Below, piece by piece: positions 49,863-58,080 of a stretch of 64,000 nt of DNA (positions within the stretch are counted from its first letter, which is position 1; the number at the start of each line of letters is the position of its first letter). The DNA comes from Protula sp. h YS-2021 (Eukaryota > Annelida > Polychaeta > Sabellida > Serpulidae). The stretch spans positions 53,353,869 through 53,417,868 of the forward strand of contig OX457025.1 in NCBI GenBank assembly GCA_949752745.1, read 5' to 3'. The position numbers were made by a program, and so were the translations under genes. The notes beneath the pieces are model-generated. The model was given only the letters and a program-made list of their open reading frames with translations. It was not told where the DNA came from and searched no databases.

Positions 49863-52800
49863 AAAAACTAACTTTAGTCTATTTAAGACTTGTTACACGG
49901 TAGATCCATAGATAAGAATATCGTCAAGATATACCATGCAAATCTTCCAGTTTAAACCATGCAGAATTTTCTCCATCATCCTCTGAAATGTAGCTGGAGA
50001 GTTGTTTAACCCAAAACTCATCACATTCCAGTGATAGAGACCACTACGGGTGCAAAACGCCGTCTTTACTTGGATTCGTTTTCCATAGGAATATGGAAAT
50101 ACCCCGAAACCAAGTCAAGAGAACAAAAGTGTTTTGCTCCCGAGAGTGCGTCGATTGACTGATCAATCGGCGGAATATGATGTGCATCCTTGACTGTAAT
50201 ATCGTTCAACTTACGATAATCACAACACATCCTTAGACTTCCATCTTTCTTTCGAACACACACTATGGGACTAGACCAAGCGCTGTCCGAAATTGAAAAC
50301 ATTCCTGACTTCAAGAGAAGCTGGATTTGCCTCTCAACCTCTTCATTTTGCTTAGGTGGAAGAGGTCTGGGACGCTGTTTGATAGGCACCTCTGTTTTAG
50401 TAACAATTTTGTGCTCTACCACATTTGTGCCACCAATCTCATCTTCTCCTTTAGAGAAAATATCCTGATATTTTATCAGAATTTCTTCCACCTTCCGTTT
50501 TTCTTCAGATGAAAGATTTTCACAAGAACTTTGAAAAAGTTCTTGTAAATGGAAAGGTAGTGTACCCGTACAATTGTTACCTAAATCTATTCCAACTTGT
50601 GCTACCAAGTCAGCACGGGTAAACACTTCATTTTCTACTGTGGTTGGCGTTAAATAACCACAGCGGATCCCTTCAGATCCCGATTTAATTGTGATCGCTT
50701 CATCTGTAGGATTGGGAACGCGAATGGGAACTATTCGCTTATGATTCGTGGTTGTTGATGCACATGCTATCAAACCATGATCCCTTAAGAAGGAAGGTTG
50801 TGGTTCAAACAGCATTGGAATCGTTGTATTAGAACCTGATTCTTCACTCTTAAATTTTGTCGTTCCTGGAAGAATCATTTCTCTCCCAGGTGGAACAATA
50901 TATTCTCCTGTTAAGTAGACTCTTCTAGGAGATGGTTTTCCATCCAAAATAATGCACGGAATTGACTGATTAGAAGGAGTCACTTTGCCATTCTTAGTAT
51001 CTATGGCTATGTCGTTTTGAGATAAAAATGACATTCCCAGTATAATTTTGTCCCCAATATCGGCTACATAAAATTCTACTGGTAACGATAGCTTACCACA
51101 TTTCACTCGATACTGAATAACTCCATCACACTGAATAAGATCTCCTGAAACGGATCTTATACCAAATTTGCGGTCAAAACGTTCAGGGCGATGAACGTCT
51201 GGAATAGAAGTGAAAACATTTCTTGCCATAACGCAACAACTCGCACCAGTGTCGATTAACATAGGAACAACTTTATCACCTATGCCACCGACTAAGAAAA
51301 TTCCCCTTTCTGCTCTATTAAGCATATTAAGATTTATTTTACAACATTGTAAAACAGAATCGTTTTCACAAATGCGAAAACTATCCGTACAATCTCCTTC
51401 TGAGCTTATTAAATACCCAACACTATCAGGAAAAGATATGTTGATATTCTGCTGAGTCAGAGAAAAGACTGAAGGATAAGAAGAATCTTTGTTTAGAATG
51501 TGCTGCTTTTCTGAAACAGCACTAAGTTCTTCTCTTTCTGAATCAATATCGGTTGAATCAGATACTTCCTCAGATCGCATTATCAATATTGGGCCGTCAG
51601 AAGTTTGCTCACTATTAGAGTAAGCCAAGTCAGGCTTTTGGAGAACATTAATTTCTTTTCCTCCTTTTCCAGTTCTTTTGCCTCCTTCTCGCCTGCAGAG
51701 GGAGACTTCTCTGAGTTTAAAGGAGGACTAGTTCAATCCTTTTTAAAATGGCCCTTGCCTCCGCAGTTAATACATTTAACTGCTTTGAGATCTAACTTTT
51801 TTTAATGTATCTTATTTTTGGAAATAAATTTTCCTTTGACAAAGTTTACTTCGTCATCATTAAAGAAGTATTCTTCGTCTTCTTCGTCAGAATGTTCGTT
51901 CTCGGCAGGACGAACCATTCTGACTTTGTCCTTAGAGTAGAAAGGTCTACTTTTAGACATAGCTGTTTTCGCAGCCACATAACGCTCTGCATAGTGCATC
52001 GCATCTTCTAGAGTGGCGGGTGGATCGACCATCAAATATTGTTTTAATTGATAATCTTGGAGACCATTTATGAAATGTCTCCTAACCAGTATTTGTTGTT
52101 GGTCCTGATTGGAAACCTCTGGGTAGGCCAGAGAGACCAATCTGCGTACCTCATCCAGATAAGTACGCAAACTGTCACCAAATTTCCATGTTTTGCCCTC
52201 TAACAAAGACTGGAAATGGTGGCTGTTATCATCTGCGCTGAACCGTTGTTCCATGCACTGGAACAATTGACCAAAGGTCATAATATTGAGCTGACGCTCT
52301 AAAGATATGATGAAGGTTTGAGCTTCATCATGCAAGTTTGAAAGCAAATGGTACTTTCTTTCTTGCTCGTTCCAATTGTTTAGAAGAACGGCTTCTTCGA
52401 AGAGGCACTTAAAACAGGGCCATTCACTATATTGGCCATGGAAAGAAGGAGCTTTTATCCTCATTCTATGATCCATATTGCGATCATTACCTCGGACTCG
52501 AGAGTATCTAGACACAGAGACAGGAAAATCATGCAACTCTCGTTCATAACGAACATCTCTACAGGGCATTGACAAAGAACCCTGATGCAAACCCTGAGGT
52601 ACGCCGTCGTAACTGTATGAAAACTGCCTTTCAGGAAACAGTCTATCGGGATTCTCATATTCCTGACTGTCAGTGCTCCGAAACACTTGATTTTCATTAA
52701 ATAAAGTTTGTCTATGAATCGAATCATTGACTACCGGAGTCCAAACTTGGAATCCATTTTCTCTCTGATTTTGAAATCTAGAGACTGGTCTAGCAGATGT

Positions 52801-52892
52801 ATTTCGTATTGCATACCTTGCTTTAGCAACACTAGACATGATGTTTGATGTATGGGCACCAAACTTACCAATATTGTTAGACCTTGCAGGAT
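49526..52892 (-). repeat. Array unit 14 (3367 bp, right edge)
   Basis: The RT stop at about 49894 is shared with unit 12. The gag part has more private changes than interior units, including Cys-Ile-Asn-Cys instead of Cys-Phe-Asn-Cys in the zinc-knuckle region (about 51771). It is the only gag copy joined to native 5' gag sequence. Confidence 0.9.
50066..51628 (-). CDS. Protease and RT N-terminus, unit 14
   Basis: 520 codons, reference layout. More private changes than interior copies: SNSEQ, AVSEKQ, MLNRAERG, EDEIGG, GYFHIPM. The last restores the usual His-Ile-Pro form of this RT motif. Stops at ENESK from the 1-nt deletion. Confidence 0.8.
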   Translation of the reverse strand: MAYSNSEQTSDGPILIMRSEEVSDSTDIDSEREELSAVSEKQHILNKDSSYPSVFSLTQQNINISFPDSVGYLISSEGDCTDSFRICENDSVLQCCKINLNMLNRAERGIFLVGGIGDKVVPMLIDTGASCCVMARNVFTSIPDVHRPERFDRKFGIRSVSGDLIQCDGVIQYRVKCGKLSLPVEFYVADIGDKIILGMSFLSQNDIAIDTKNGKVTPSNQSIPCIILDGKPSPRRVYLTGEYIVPPGREMILPGTTKFKSEESGSNTTIPMLFEPQPSFLRDHGLIACASTTTNHKRIVPIRVPNPTDEAITIKSGSEGIRCGYLTPTTVENEVFTRADLVAQVGIDLGNNCTGTLPFHLQELFQSSCENLSSEEKRKVEEILIKYQDIFSKGEDEIGGTNVVEHKIVTKTEVPIKQRPRPLPPKQNEEVERQIQLLLKSGMFSISDSAWSSPIVCVRKKDGSLRMCCDYRKLNDITVKDAHHIPPIDQSIDALSGAKHFCSLDLVSGYFHIPMENESK

Positions 52893-53016
52893 CAACAATA
52901 TCACTCTGAACATGATAATCACAAAGGAAACTAATGTTATCATGTCTTGATACTGCATCTGCAGTGCTTTGCAACACACGATTCAATCGTGATTGCTCAA
53001 CCGATCTTATCGGCAA
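51802..53016 (-). CDS. Gag with native 5' sequence, unit 14
   Basis: 404 codons, the only gag copy not fused to RT. Before DPARSNN it has about 40 residues of native gag (SVEQSRLNRVLQSTADAVSRHDN). The frame is open back to a TAA at 53080-53082. An ATG at 53117-53119 in another frame suggests a start lost by frameshift. The capsid core follows, with the acidic tail and the same TAA end. Private changes include FHGQYSEWPCF and MVDPPATLED. The zinc knuckle downstream again ends in TGA. Confidence 0.8.
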   Translation of the reverse strand: MPIRSVEQSRLNRVLQSTADAVSRHDNISFLCDYHVQSDIVDPARSNNIGKFGAHTSNIMSSVAKARYAIRNTSARPVSRFQNQRENGFQVWTPVVNDSIHRQTLFNENQVFRSTDSQEYENPDRLFPERQFSYSYDGVPQGLHQGSLSMPCRDVRYERELHDFPVSVSRYSRVRGNDRNMDHRMRIKAPSFHGQYSEWPCFKCLFEEAVLLNNWNEQERKYHLLSNLHDEAQTFIISLERQLNIMTFGQLFQCMEQRFSADDNSHHFQSLLEGKTWKFGDSLRTYLDEVRRLVSLAYPEVSNQDQQQILVRRHFINGLQDYQLKQYLMVDPPATLEDAMHYAERYVAAKTAMSKSRPFYSKDKVRMVRPAENEHSDEEDEEYFFNDDEVNFVKGKFISKNKIH

Positions 53017-53119
53017 ATTACCAGACCTCTCTGAGATATTATTGTTAGATCTCGGAAAAGAGATCTGGAAAACAGAATTTTACTCTAGAATTGTACTCTC
53101 TTCCCGTTCTATTTTCCAT

Positions 53120-54442
53120 TAAGTTCTCTCGTGCATGATAAGAACTTGTATTATTTTCTATGTTAGAAAATAATGCGCACCCCGGTTGTGCCGATAGAGA
53201 ATCGCTCACCTGACAACTAAACCGTGTGTTCGTTCGGGTTGACTTATGTAGTAAACAACAGAAGGCCCGCCCATGTGCAATTGACTCCCAATATGCAAAT
53301 TCATCGGTTTGTTTACAACATATGTACTACTCCAAAGAATGGCCTGTCACAGTATCTGTTCACAATCCGTGTGTTTCTTTGGTGTGACGAATGTTGTAAA
53401 CACTGAAAACACAAACAACCTGCGCAGTGGAAAAAACAGCTGTTTGACGGCTGTTTGTTTACAACATACGCCAAGTGAAAGAAACGAGATTGTGACAGAT
53501 TTTTAGTTGTTGGAGGTCACGTGATCTTTACATATGAAACCTGACTGTTGATTCAAGTAGTGCTTACTACTCTGGCAGATAATGCTCTCGAGAGTTTCTC
53601 GAGAACTCCGCGCTTTTACTAATTCTGGCAGATAAATTATCTGATCGCCATTTTTCAGCGAAAATCACTTCCGGATAAATGTTCAAAATCACGTGACAAT
53701 AACAGACAATATGGCGTCGTTTGGGTAAACACAATTATTTGTTTTAATTAATTCATATTGTCAATAATACAACACTGCCCACAATTATTTGGAGTTTTTG
53801 ATCAGTACTGTTGACTACGTTGCCATTAACACTACGGTTTCGTATTAATTTTCGACAAGAAGGTCAAGGTCGGTAGTTGACAGGCCCAAAAAGCTTAGTC
53901 AAAGCTGTCATAACACCTAAAACCGGAAACACGTGGGAAGCACGTTTTCAAGTGACTTGAAGTGCGAAAGAAACAGCAAGTCAATGACTTTTTTGACTTG
54001 ACAGACAGATCTGTCACAAAAGAAACACATGGAATCCTCTTGAAAATGAGCGATAATACGAGTTAACATTGACACTTCCATTAAATCACTTGTTTGAGAG
54101 CCAACTGGGAAGACAATGGAGTGAAGTGGTATAATGCACCTCAATATTTGACCAAAAGGGCATAAATACTACAAACGTAAGAAAAAGTAACAGCCTTGTT
54201 TTTGCAGGCATCCGCTCTAAGGTCAAAATTAGCCAATTACTTGCCGGAGGTGGTAAGTAATTCCAGTATAAACAAACTCAGGCCGGAAGCACGTGCATCT
54301 GTAACTTTCAGCCCCGAAAGAACAACAAGTTTCTGTAACTGTAACAGAAACTGTGACATATGTCACCGAACGAACAGAAGCAAAGTCATATGACGAAATC
54401 GAACGTCTGTCAAGAAAAGAATTGACAGGGGTATTTGAAGCA
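53120..54442. other. Degraded 5' leader or interrupted gag 5' region
   Basis: No long frame is present. CACGTG occurs at 53518, 53690, 53930 and 54290. Two loosely similar blocks near 53920-54050 and 54285-54420 share CCGGAARCACGTG and a CGAAAGAAC-rich stretch. A conventional leader would be much shorter, so an old insertion between the gag-like ORF at 54443 and gag proper is possible; no terminal repeats were found. Confidence 0.45.
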
Positions 54443-54826
54443 TCAAATAAACTGTAAATGAGAATCATTCACATTATCAGGAAGTGTATTAGATAAAATA
54501 CATCCCCGACTATGGTTAGGCTGGTGCCTATTCAAATTCGGAGGATACGGCAACTGGTCCGCAAAAGAATTCCTCGTAACATTTTTATTATTTTGATGGG
54601 AAATGTGATTTGAAGGTAGAACATTCGAATTACATCCAACACAATGACTACCACATGGAGGGTTATTCATTCCTCCAGTGGCTCCAAGTAACCCTATAGG
54701 GCTACTAGGATGTGTACCCTGTGTAACAGAGCACACTGATGCTACTGCATCGGTAATTTTTGACGAAGTTTCGTCAAAAGTCCTGGAAAGATTATGGCAA
54801 GCACCATTTCTTTCCAGAGAAGGCAT
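54443..54826 (-). CDS. Gag-like N-terminal ORF fragment in the leader
   Basis: 127 codons, first sizeable frame after the primer site on the element strand. The frame is open upstream to a TGA near 54890, with a basic stretch (RLPPRLRARSLDR) before the Met. The rest is Asn/Ser/Pro-rich with GSHCVGC. It may be the detached beginning of gag; no family motif confirms it. Confidence 0.4.
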   Translation of the reverse strand: MPSLERNGACHNLSRTFDETSSKITDAVASVCSVTQGTHPSSPIGLLGATGGMNNPPCGSHCVGCNSNVLPSNHISHQNNKNVTRNSFADQLPYPPNLNRHQPNHSRGCILSNTLPDNVNDSHLQFI

Positions 54827-54899
54827 GCGATCAAGAGATCTTGCCCTTAGTCGCGGGGGTAACCTTGTACCACGAAAAATTTGTCAAAAGCAAACAGTT

Positions 54900-54912
54900 A
54901 CCGCTGCCACCA
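54900..54912 (-). other. Primer-binding site, tRNA-Leu type
   Basis: On the minus strand TGGTGGCAGCGGT follows the 5' LTR after one base. It is complementary to the 3' end (ACCGCTGCCA plus CCA) known for animal tRNA-Leu with AAG/TAG anticodons. The match ends after 13 nt. Match to tRNA-Leu is from knowledge of that tRNA, not from a search. Confidence 0.75.
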
Positions 54913-54913
54913 A

Positions 54914-55253
54914 TGTGAAATATTGGTGTAACGGCTGAGCTTAGCGGGACCCCGCTCAAACCCAAGTTATAAACTTAAGTTCAAAAACACCTCTAAACAC
55001 TTCAGGATCCAAGGCCAAACTCTTTATTTTCGAATCTCTAGAAAATATGTGTGCGCAAAAAACGTGGCGAACGTCATCGTCACGCGTACACAGCTACGCG
55101 ACAGAATGACGTTCGCACGCAGATGCATCAGTGCATTACGATAGCCCGCAGATCATGTGACGAGTCACATGATCCCCGAACTAAACCAAAACACTGTACG
55201 AGGTACAGCGATGAAACAGGTTAAAAGTTTGCAATTAATACGATATTTTCACA
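54914..55253 (-). repeat. 5' LTR (340 bp)
   Basis: Direct copy of 1922-2270 with the same TGTGAAA...TTTCACA ends, AATAAA at 55023-55028 on the element strand, and the primer site immediately inside. A block near 54949-54965 is shorter than in the other LTR. Transcription of the element would start within it and run toward lower coordinates. Confidence 0.92.
55023..55028 (-). promoter_or_regulatory. Candidate poly(A) signal hexamer in 5' LTR
   Basis: AATAAA on the element strand, at the same place as in the 3' LTR. Confidence 0.4.
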
Positions 55254-55257
55254 TTAT
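55254..55257. repeat. Target-site duplication, right copy (TTAT)
   Basis: Matches 1918-1921 directly outside the other LTR. Confidence 0.7.
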
Positions 55258-55666
55258 CCTTATTTTAGTGAGCTCAAATCGTACGGAAAACAACTCGAGA
55301 CTGTTAACTATAAGCGCGGTTTTGATGAATGAAAAACAGCCCTATTTATACCGATAATTTGACACGAAATTCAACTCAAGACTGAGCACAGCGTGACACG
55401 TACTCAGCGGTTACTCATGGGTAATTGCAATTTCTCACCGCCGCAGCTCAACCCTGAGTAGAATACGAAGTTCAGATCCCCGCTGACACCTGAGTACAAA
55501 AATGCAATTGAGTAGTTCGGTCACAGGGTGTAATTATTAATTGAATAAAACACGCGACTGAGAACTCTGTGACACCTACTGTGGATAATTGCGATCATCT
55601 CCCTAAACAAAAATACCCATAAATTATTGCAAATATACATATAAAATACATATATAAAAACGGGGT
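55258..55666. other. Right flank with GTGACAC/ACTCAG motifs
   Basis: No gene. GTGACACGTACTCAG (near 55393), CTGACACCTGAGTAC (near 55481) and related words recur. Similar words occur at 58570-58660 (GTGACACGAGTACTCAG, GTGACACGGATACTCAG). They could be subterminal repeats of one DNA transposon spanning about 55.4-58.7 kb, but no clear ends are seen. Confidence 0.35.
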
Positions 55667-56330
55667 CTACCACATTATCACTACGTATTCTACTGTTAAA
55701 TATTTCATATGCTCTGCTCTGTCTTGCCAAAAGTTCAAAAGGTCGAAAGTTAATTTCATATTATATGTTAAACACTTGGCCATGAAACAGGTGAAAGGAC
55801 CACAACTTTCATTATCTGTTTGAGGAATAAAATCTTCCCTGTCAGTAAAATATCTGACTTACCATCTTTTGTAATTTTCGGGCCTAGATTTTTTAATTAA
55901 ATTTGTTTGGCATAAATATTGTATTAAAATGCTAAGAACTTTATCATGCTTAGAACCTGTTGAATCGCACACACTTATTATTTTTTCTTAGACATGAACC
56001 ACGAGTACGATCCAATGTAAGTTATCTATACTGATGGGAAAGTAGATAGTCCTAAATTCGAAAAGTGGTTTTGGTAAAAATGTGTAAAATTTAGACCACT
56101 TCGCTTGATCAGGATCACTGTTGACAAAGGAAAATTGAATGAACCACCTTGCAGCAGCTGCTATTGCTTTCTGTGGTGAGCATTTCGATAACAATTCAAA
56201 GTAAATTGCTCAGACTGTCGAATGAGAACCACGTTTCAAAGCTGAGAATATTTCGCAATATGCCTTCGTGAATGTGATAGCCTCCTATTTTGCTTGAAAA
56301 TTCATTAAAATTACTGTTAAACATTTTAAG
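55667..56330 (-). pseudogene. Broken Ulp1-like (C48 family) cysteine peptidase
   Basis: The minus strand carries the full order of Ulp1/SENP catalytic landmarks in one frame. His-Trp is in SIDNLHWIVLVV (His codon 56015-56017), Asp in SVCDSTGS (about 55964), Gln in PQTDNESCG (55820-55822) and Cys in SCGPF (55802-55804). Two TAA stops interrupt it (55988-55990 and 55859-55861) and a frameshift lies near 56205, with recognisable sequence (ETWFSFDSLSN) upstream. It ends at a TAG at 55667. These peptidases remove SUMO-like modifiers, and such domains are also carried by several eukaryotic DNA transposons, which is the likelier origin here. Inactive as it stands. Confidence 0.7.
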
Positions 56331-56601
56331 GGGAGTTGTAGGAAGACAGTTTATTTTCTGAAATTTTGCTTTCTCTATATTATTTTTTTGAATGTTGAAA
56401 TCTGTCTGGTACCAGTATAACTGAGTTGCAATCTGTCAAATAACGATTAAAAACATTTTGGTTTACCGGCCTTGAGATTGCCGAGGAATCTATTTCGTCA
56501 AAGATTACTGTTTCTGTTGACCCGCAGGTCCTTTTTAGCAGGGCGTACGAGCCATTATCAAATAAGCACAGTAGGCTAGATACTCAAAAAATATCAGAAG
56601 G

Positions 56602-57100
56602 TCACATTGATTCAAAGGTTGAATTTAAGACCTCGAGTGGTGGTGCTTGTTTTTTACGTGTTGTAGTTGCTTTTAGCAAAGTGGCTTGAGTTGGAGTTAT
56701 GTTCCGTGTAGTTTCTGTGGACGTGGTTGTATGCGTCTTCATCGAAGCGTTTTGCATTGTAACCGATACGTTAGAAAAGTGAGATGTTTGTGTCGACGTC
56801 GTGCGTGTTGGGTTTGGTTGCGTTGTGATTGCCGCAATAGCTGGCGTTCCCTGACTCTGTTCGGACATATGCCTAGACCCTACAATACTTCTGTAGGGCC
56901 CTCTGATACCTTCATGAGCGGCTGTTTCTTCGTCTGTAAAATCTAGTCGTAGAAACGCCTCATCAAACGTTTCCAACTGGACCTCCTTGGCTGGTATTCC
57001 TGCAGCAACCACGGCACTGTAGCTTCGTCTTTTTTTGTTTGTTTGATTTGCTGCGGTTTGGGTGGTGGCATTGTGGCCACTCGTTGAGTGTGCCGCCAAA
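56602..57100 (-). CDS. Unrecognised Thr-rich ORF, C-terminal part
   Basis: The frame runs on to 57435, but beyond about 57100 it lies in a non-coding tandem repeat, so only this part may be real. It has KKRRSYSAVV, then ETFDEAFLRLDFTDEE, and a Thr/Ser/Gln-rich tail ending FESM. It lies upstream of and on the same strand as the peptidase relic, so both may belong to one transposon. No family recognised. Confidence 0.35.
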
Positions 57101-57910
57101 CTTTTTGCGGTATATTTAGCGTACCTATGGGTTGCAACTTTCTGCCATATATCAGTTTTGAAATCGGTCAGGTGAATGTCAAGGAGAAAAAAATATATTA
57201 TATTTCTTATTTTCTGCTGAGGGTCGGGGGACACCCAAAATGGCCGCCAACGCCCGGGGGAGGGGGGGGGGGGGGTAACTGTGCCGCACTTTTGGCAACG
57301 GATATTGATTTGCATGTTATTACTGCATCTATGTTGAGAATTTGAAATGAGAAATCGGTCAAATATATCTACTGGACTCGATTTTCGACTGTTTTTAGTA
57401 AAATATGCTAGCCCGGGGGTGGGGCCTGGGCTCATCCCACCCCAAAGAAGAAGTGTACTGCCTATATTTTTGCTGCATATTTAGCGTAGTTATGGGTTGC
57501 AACTTTCTGCCATAAATCAGTTTTGAAATCGGTCAGGTGAATGTCAAGGAGAAAAAAATATATTATATTTCTTATTTTCTGCTGATGGTCGGGGAACACC
57601 CAAAATGGCCGCCCACGCCCAGAGGGGTAACTGTGCCGCACTTTTGGCAACGGATATTGATTTGCATGTTATTACTGCATCTATGTAGAGAATTTGAAAT
57701 GGGAAATCGGTCAAATAAATTTACTGGACTGTTTTTAGTAAAATATGCTAGCCCGAGGGTGGGGCCTGGGCTCCTCCCACCCCAAGGAAGAAGTGTGCCG
57801 CCCATATTTTTGCGGCATACTTAGCGTACTTATGGGTTGCAACTTTCTGCCATATATCAGTTTTGAAATCGGTCAGGTGACTGTGAGGGAGACAAAAATA
57901 TATTATATTT
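57095..57910. repeat. Tandem repeat of about 340-365 bp, two copies plus a fragment
   Basis: The word TTAGCGTA followed by TATGGGTTGCAACTTTCTGCC recurs at 57116, 57481 and 57821. Copies share ATATTATATTTCTTATT, CAAAATGGCCGCC and GCACTTTTGGCAACGG. The first copy contains a run of 16 G-rich bases near 57257. Open frames on both strands here repeat with the unit and are not genes. Confidence 0.88.
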
Positions 57911-57949
57911 CTTATTAATATTCATTTATTCACCGATGCAGCACATGCG

Positions 57950-58080
57950 TAGGGATCGTGGGGTAGCTACTGATGTCATTCGTGCCCAAATGAGTCAACG
58001 CGACCTTGGCATTGCTGTTGCACTTTCCGAATGTCTTGTTCACCATCTTCCACAGATGATTCCATTATCGCGTTCCCGGG
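57950..58080 (-). pseudogene. Possible SGNH-hydrolase-like fragment
   Basis: A short minus-strand frame reads KVALTHLGTNDISSYP near 57955-58010. HLGTNDI resembles the Gly-x-Asn-Asp block of SGNH/GDSL hydrolases, which occur in some retroelement ORFs. The surrounding frames are broken and no other block is visible, so this may be chance. Confidence 0.25.

Larger units (their letters stand above)
8008..52892 (-). repeat. 14-copy direct tandem array of a gag-PR-RT segment
   Basis: The boundary base recurs at 8008, 11338, 14668, 18035, 21403, 24771, 28113, 30402, 32691, 36058, 39426, 42793, 46160, 49526 and 52893. At each internal boundary GCAGGAT (from gag) is followed by CTGAAATC (from RT). 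At the left end CTGAAATC is preceded by true RT/RNase H sequence. At the right end GCAGGATC continues into true gag 5' sequence. Periods are 3330 (units 1-2), 3366-3368 (most), 3342 (unit 6) and 2289 (units 7-8). The differences are explained by a 37-bp, a 25-bp and a 1078-bp deletion. Copies are near-identical by eye. This is not a nested-insertion pattern, since no LTRs occur inside. Confidence 0.95.
1922..55253 (-). mobile_element. Giant Ty3/gypsy-type LTR retroelement with internal tandem amplification
   Basis: Seen: two direct LTRs (1922-2270 and 54914-55253) starting TGTGAAA and ending TTTCACA, flanking TTAT duplications, a tRNA-Leu-like primer site inside the right LTR, and a purine tract inside the left LTR. 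Coding order on the minus strand is gag, protease, RT, RNase H, integrase, which is diagnostic of Ty3/gypsy (copia elements put integrase before RT). The interior holds 14 direct copies of a gag-PR-RT segment (8008-52892). Removing the 13 extra copies leaves about 11.8 kb. That is still long because of a 1.8-kb leader and a 4.2-kb stretch between integrase and the 3' LTR. Integrase, RNase H and gag all carry frameshifts, deletions or stops, so the element is not autonomous. Confidence 0.9.

Noticed and set aside
8747..51805. Recurring plus-strand frames of 61-135 codons inside each array unit
   Set aside because: They are the complementary frames of gag, protease and RT, repeat exactly with the units, and have no family motifs.
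10963..52727. Recurring 69- to 88-codon minus-strand frame starting MIRSIDKLY or MIRFIDKLY
   Set aside because: It overlaps gag in another frame and repeats with the unit; codon-level shadow of gag.
8008..52892. CRISPR array or gene cluster as an explanation of the regular repetition
   Set aside because: Repeats are 3.3 kb coding segments without spacers; the content is retroelement gag-PR-RT.
8008..52892. Nested or tandem complete LTR elements
   Set aside because: No LTR, primer site, integrase or purine tract occurs between units; only the two outer LTRs are present.
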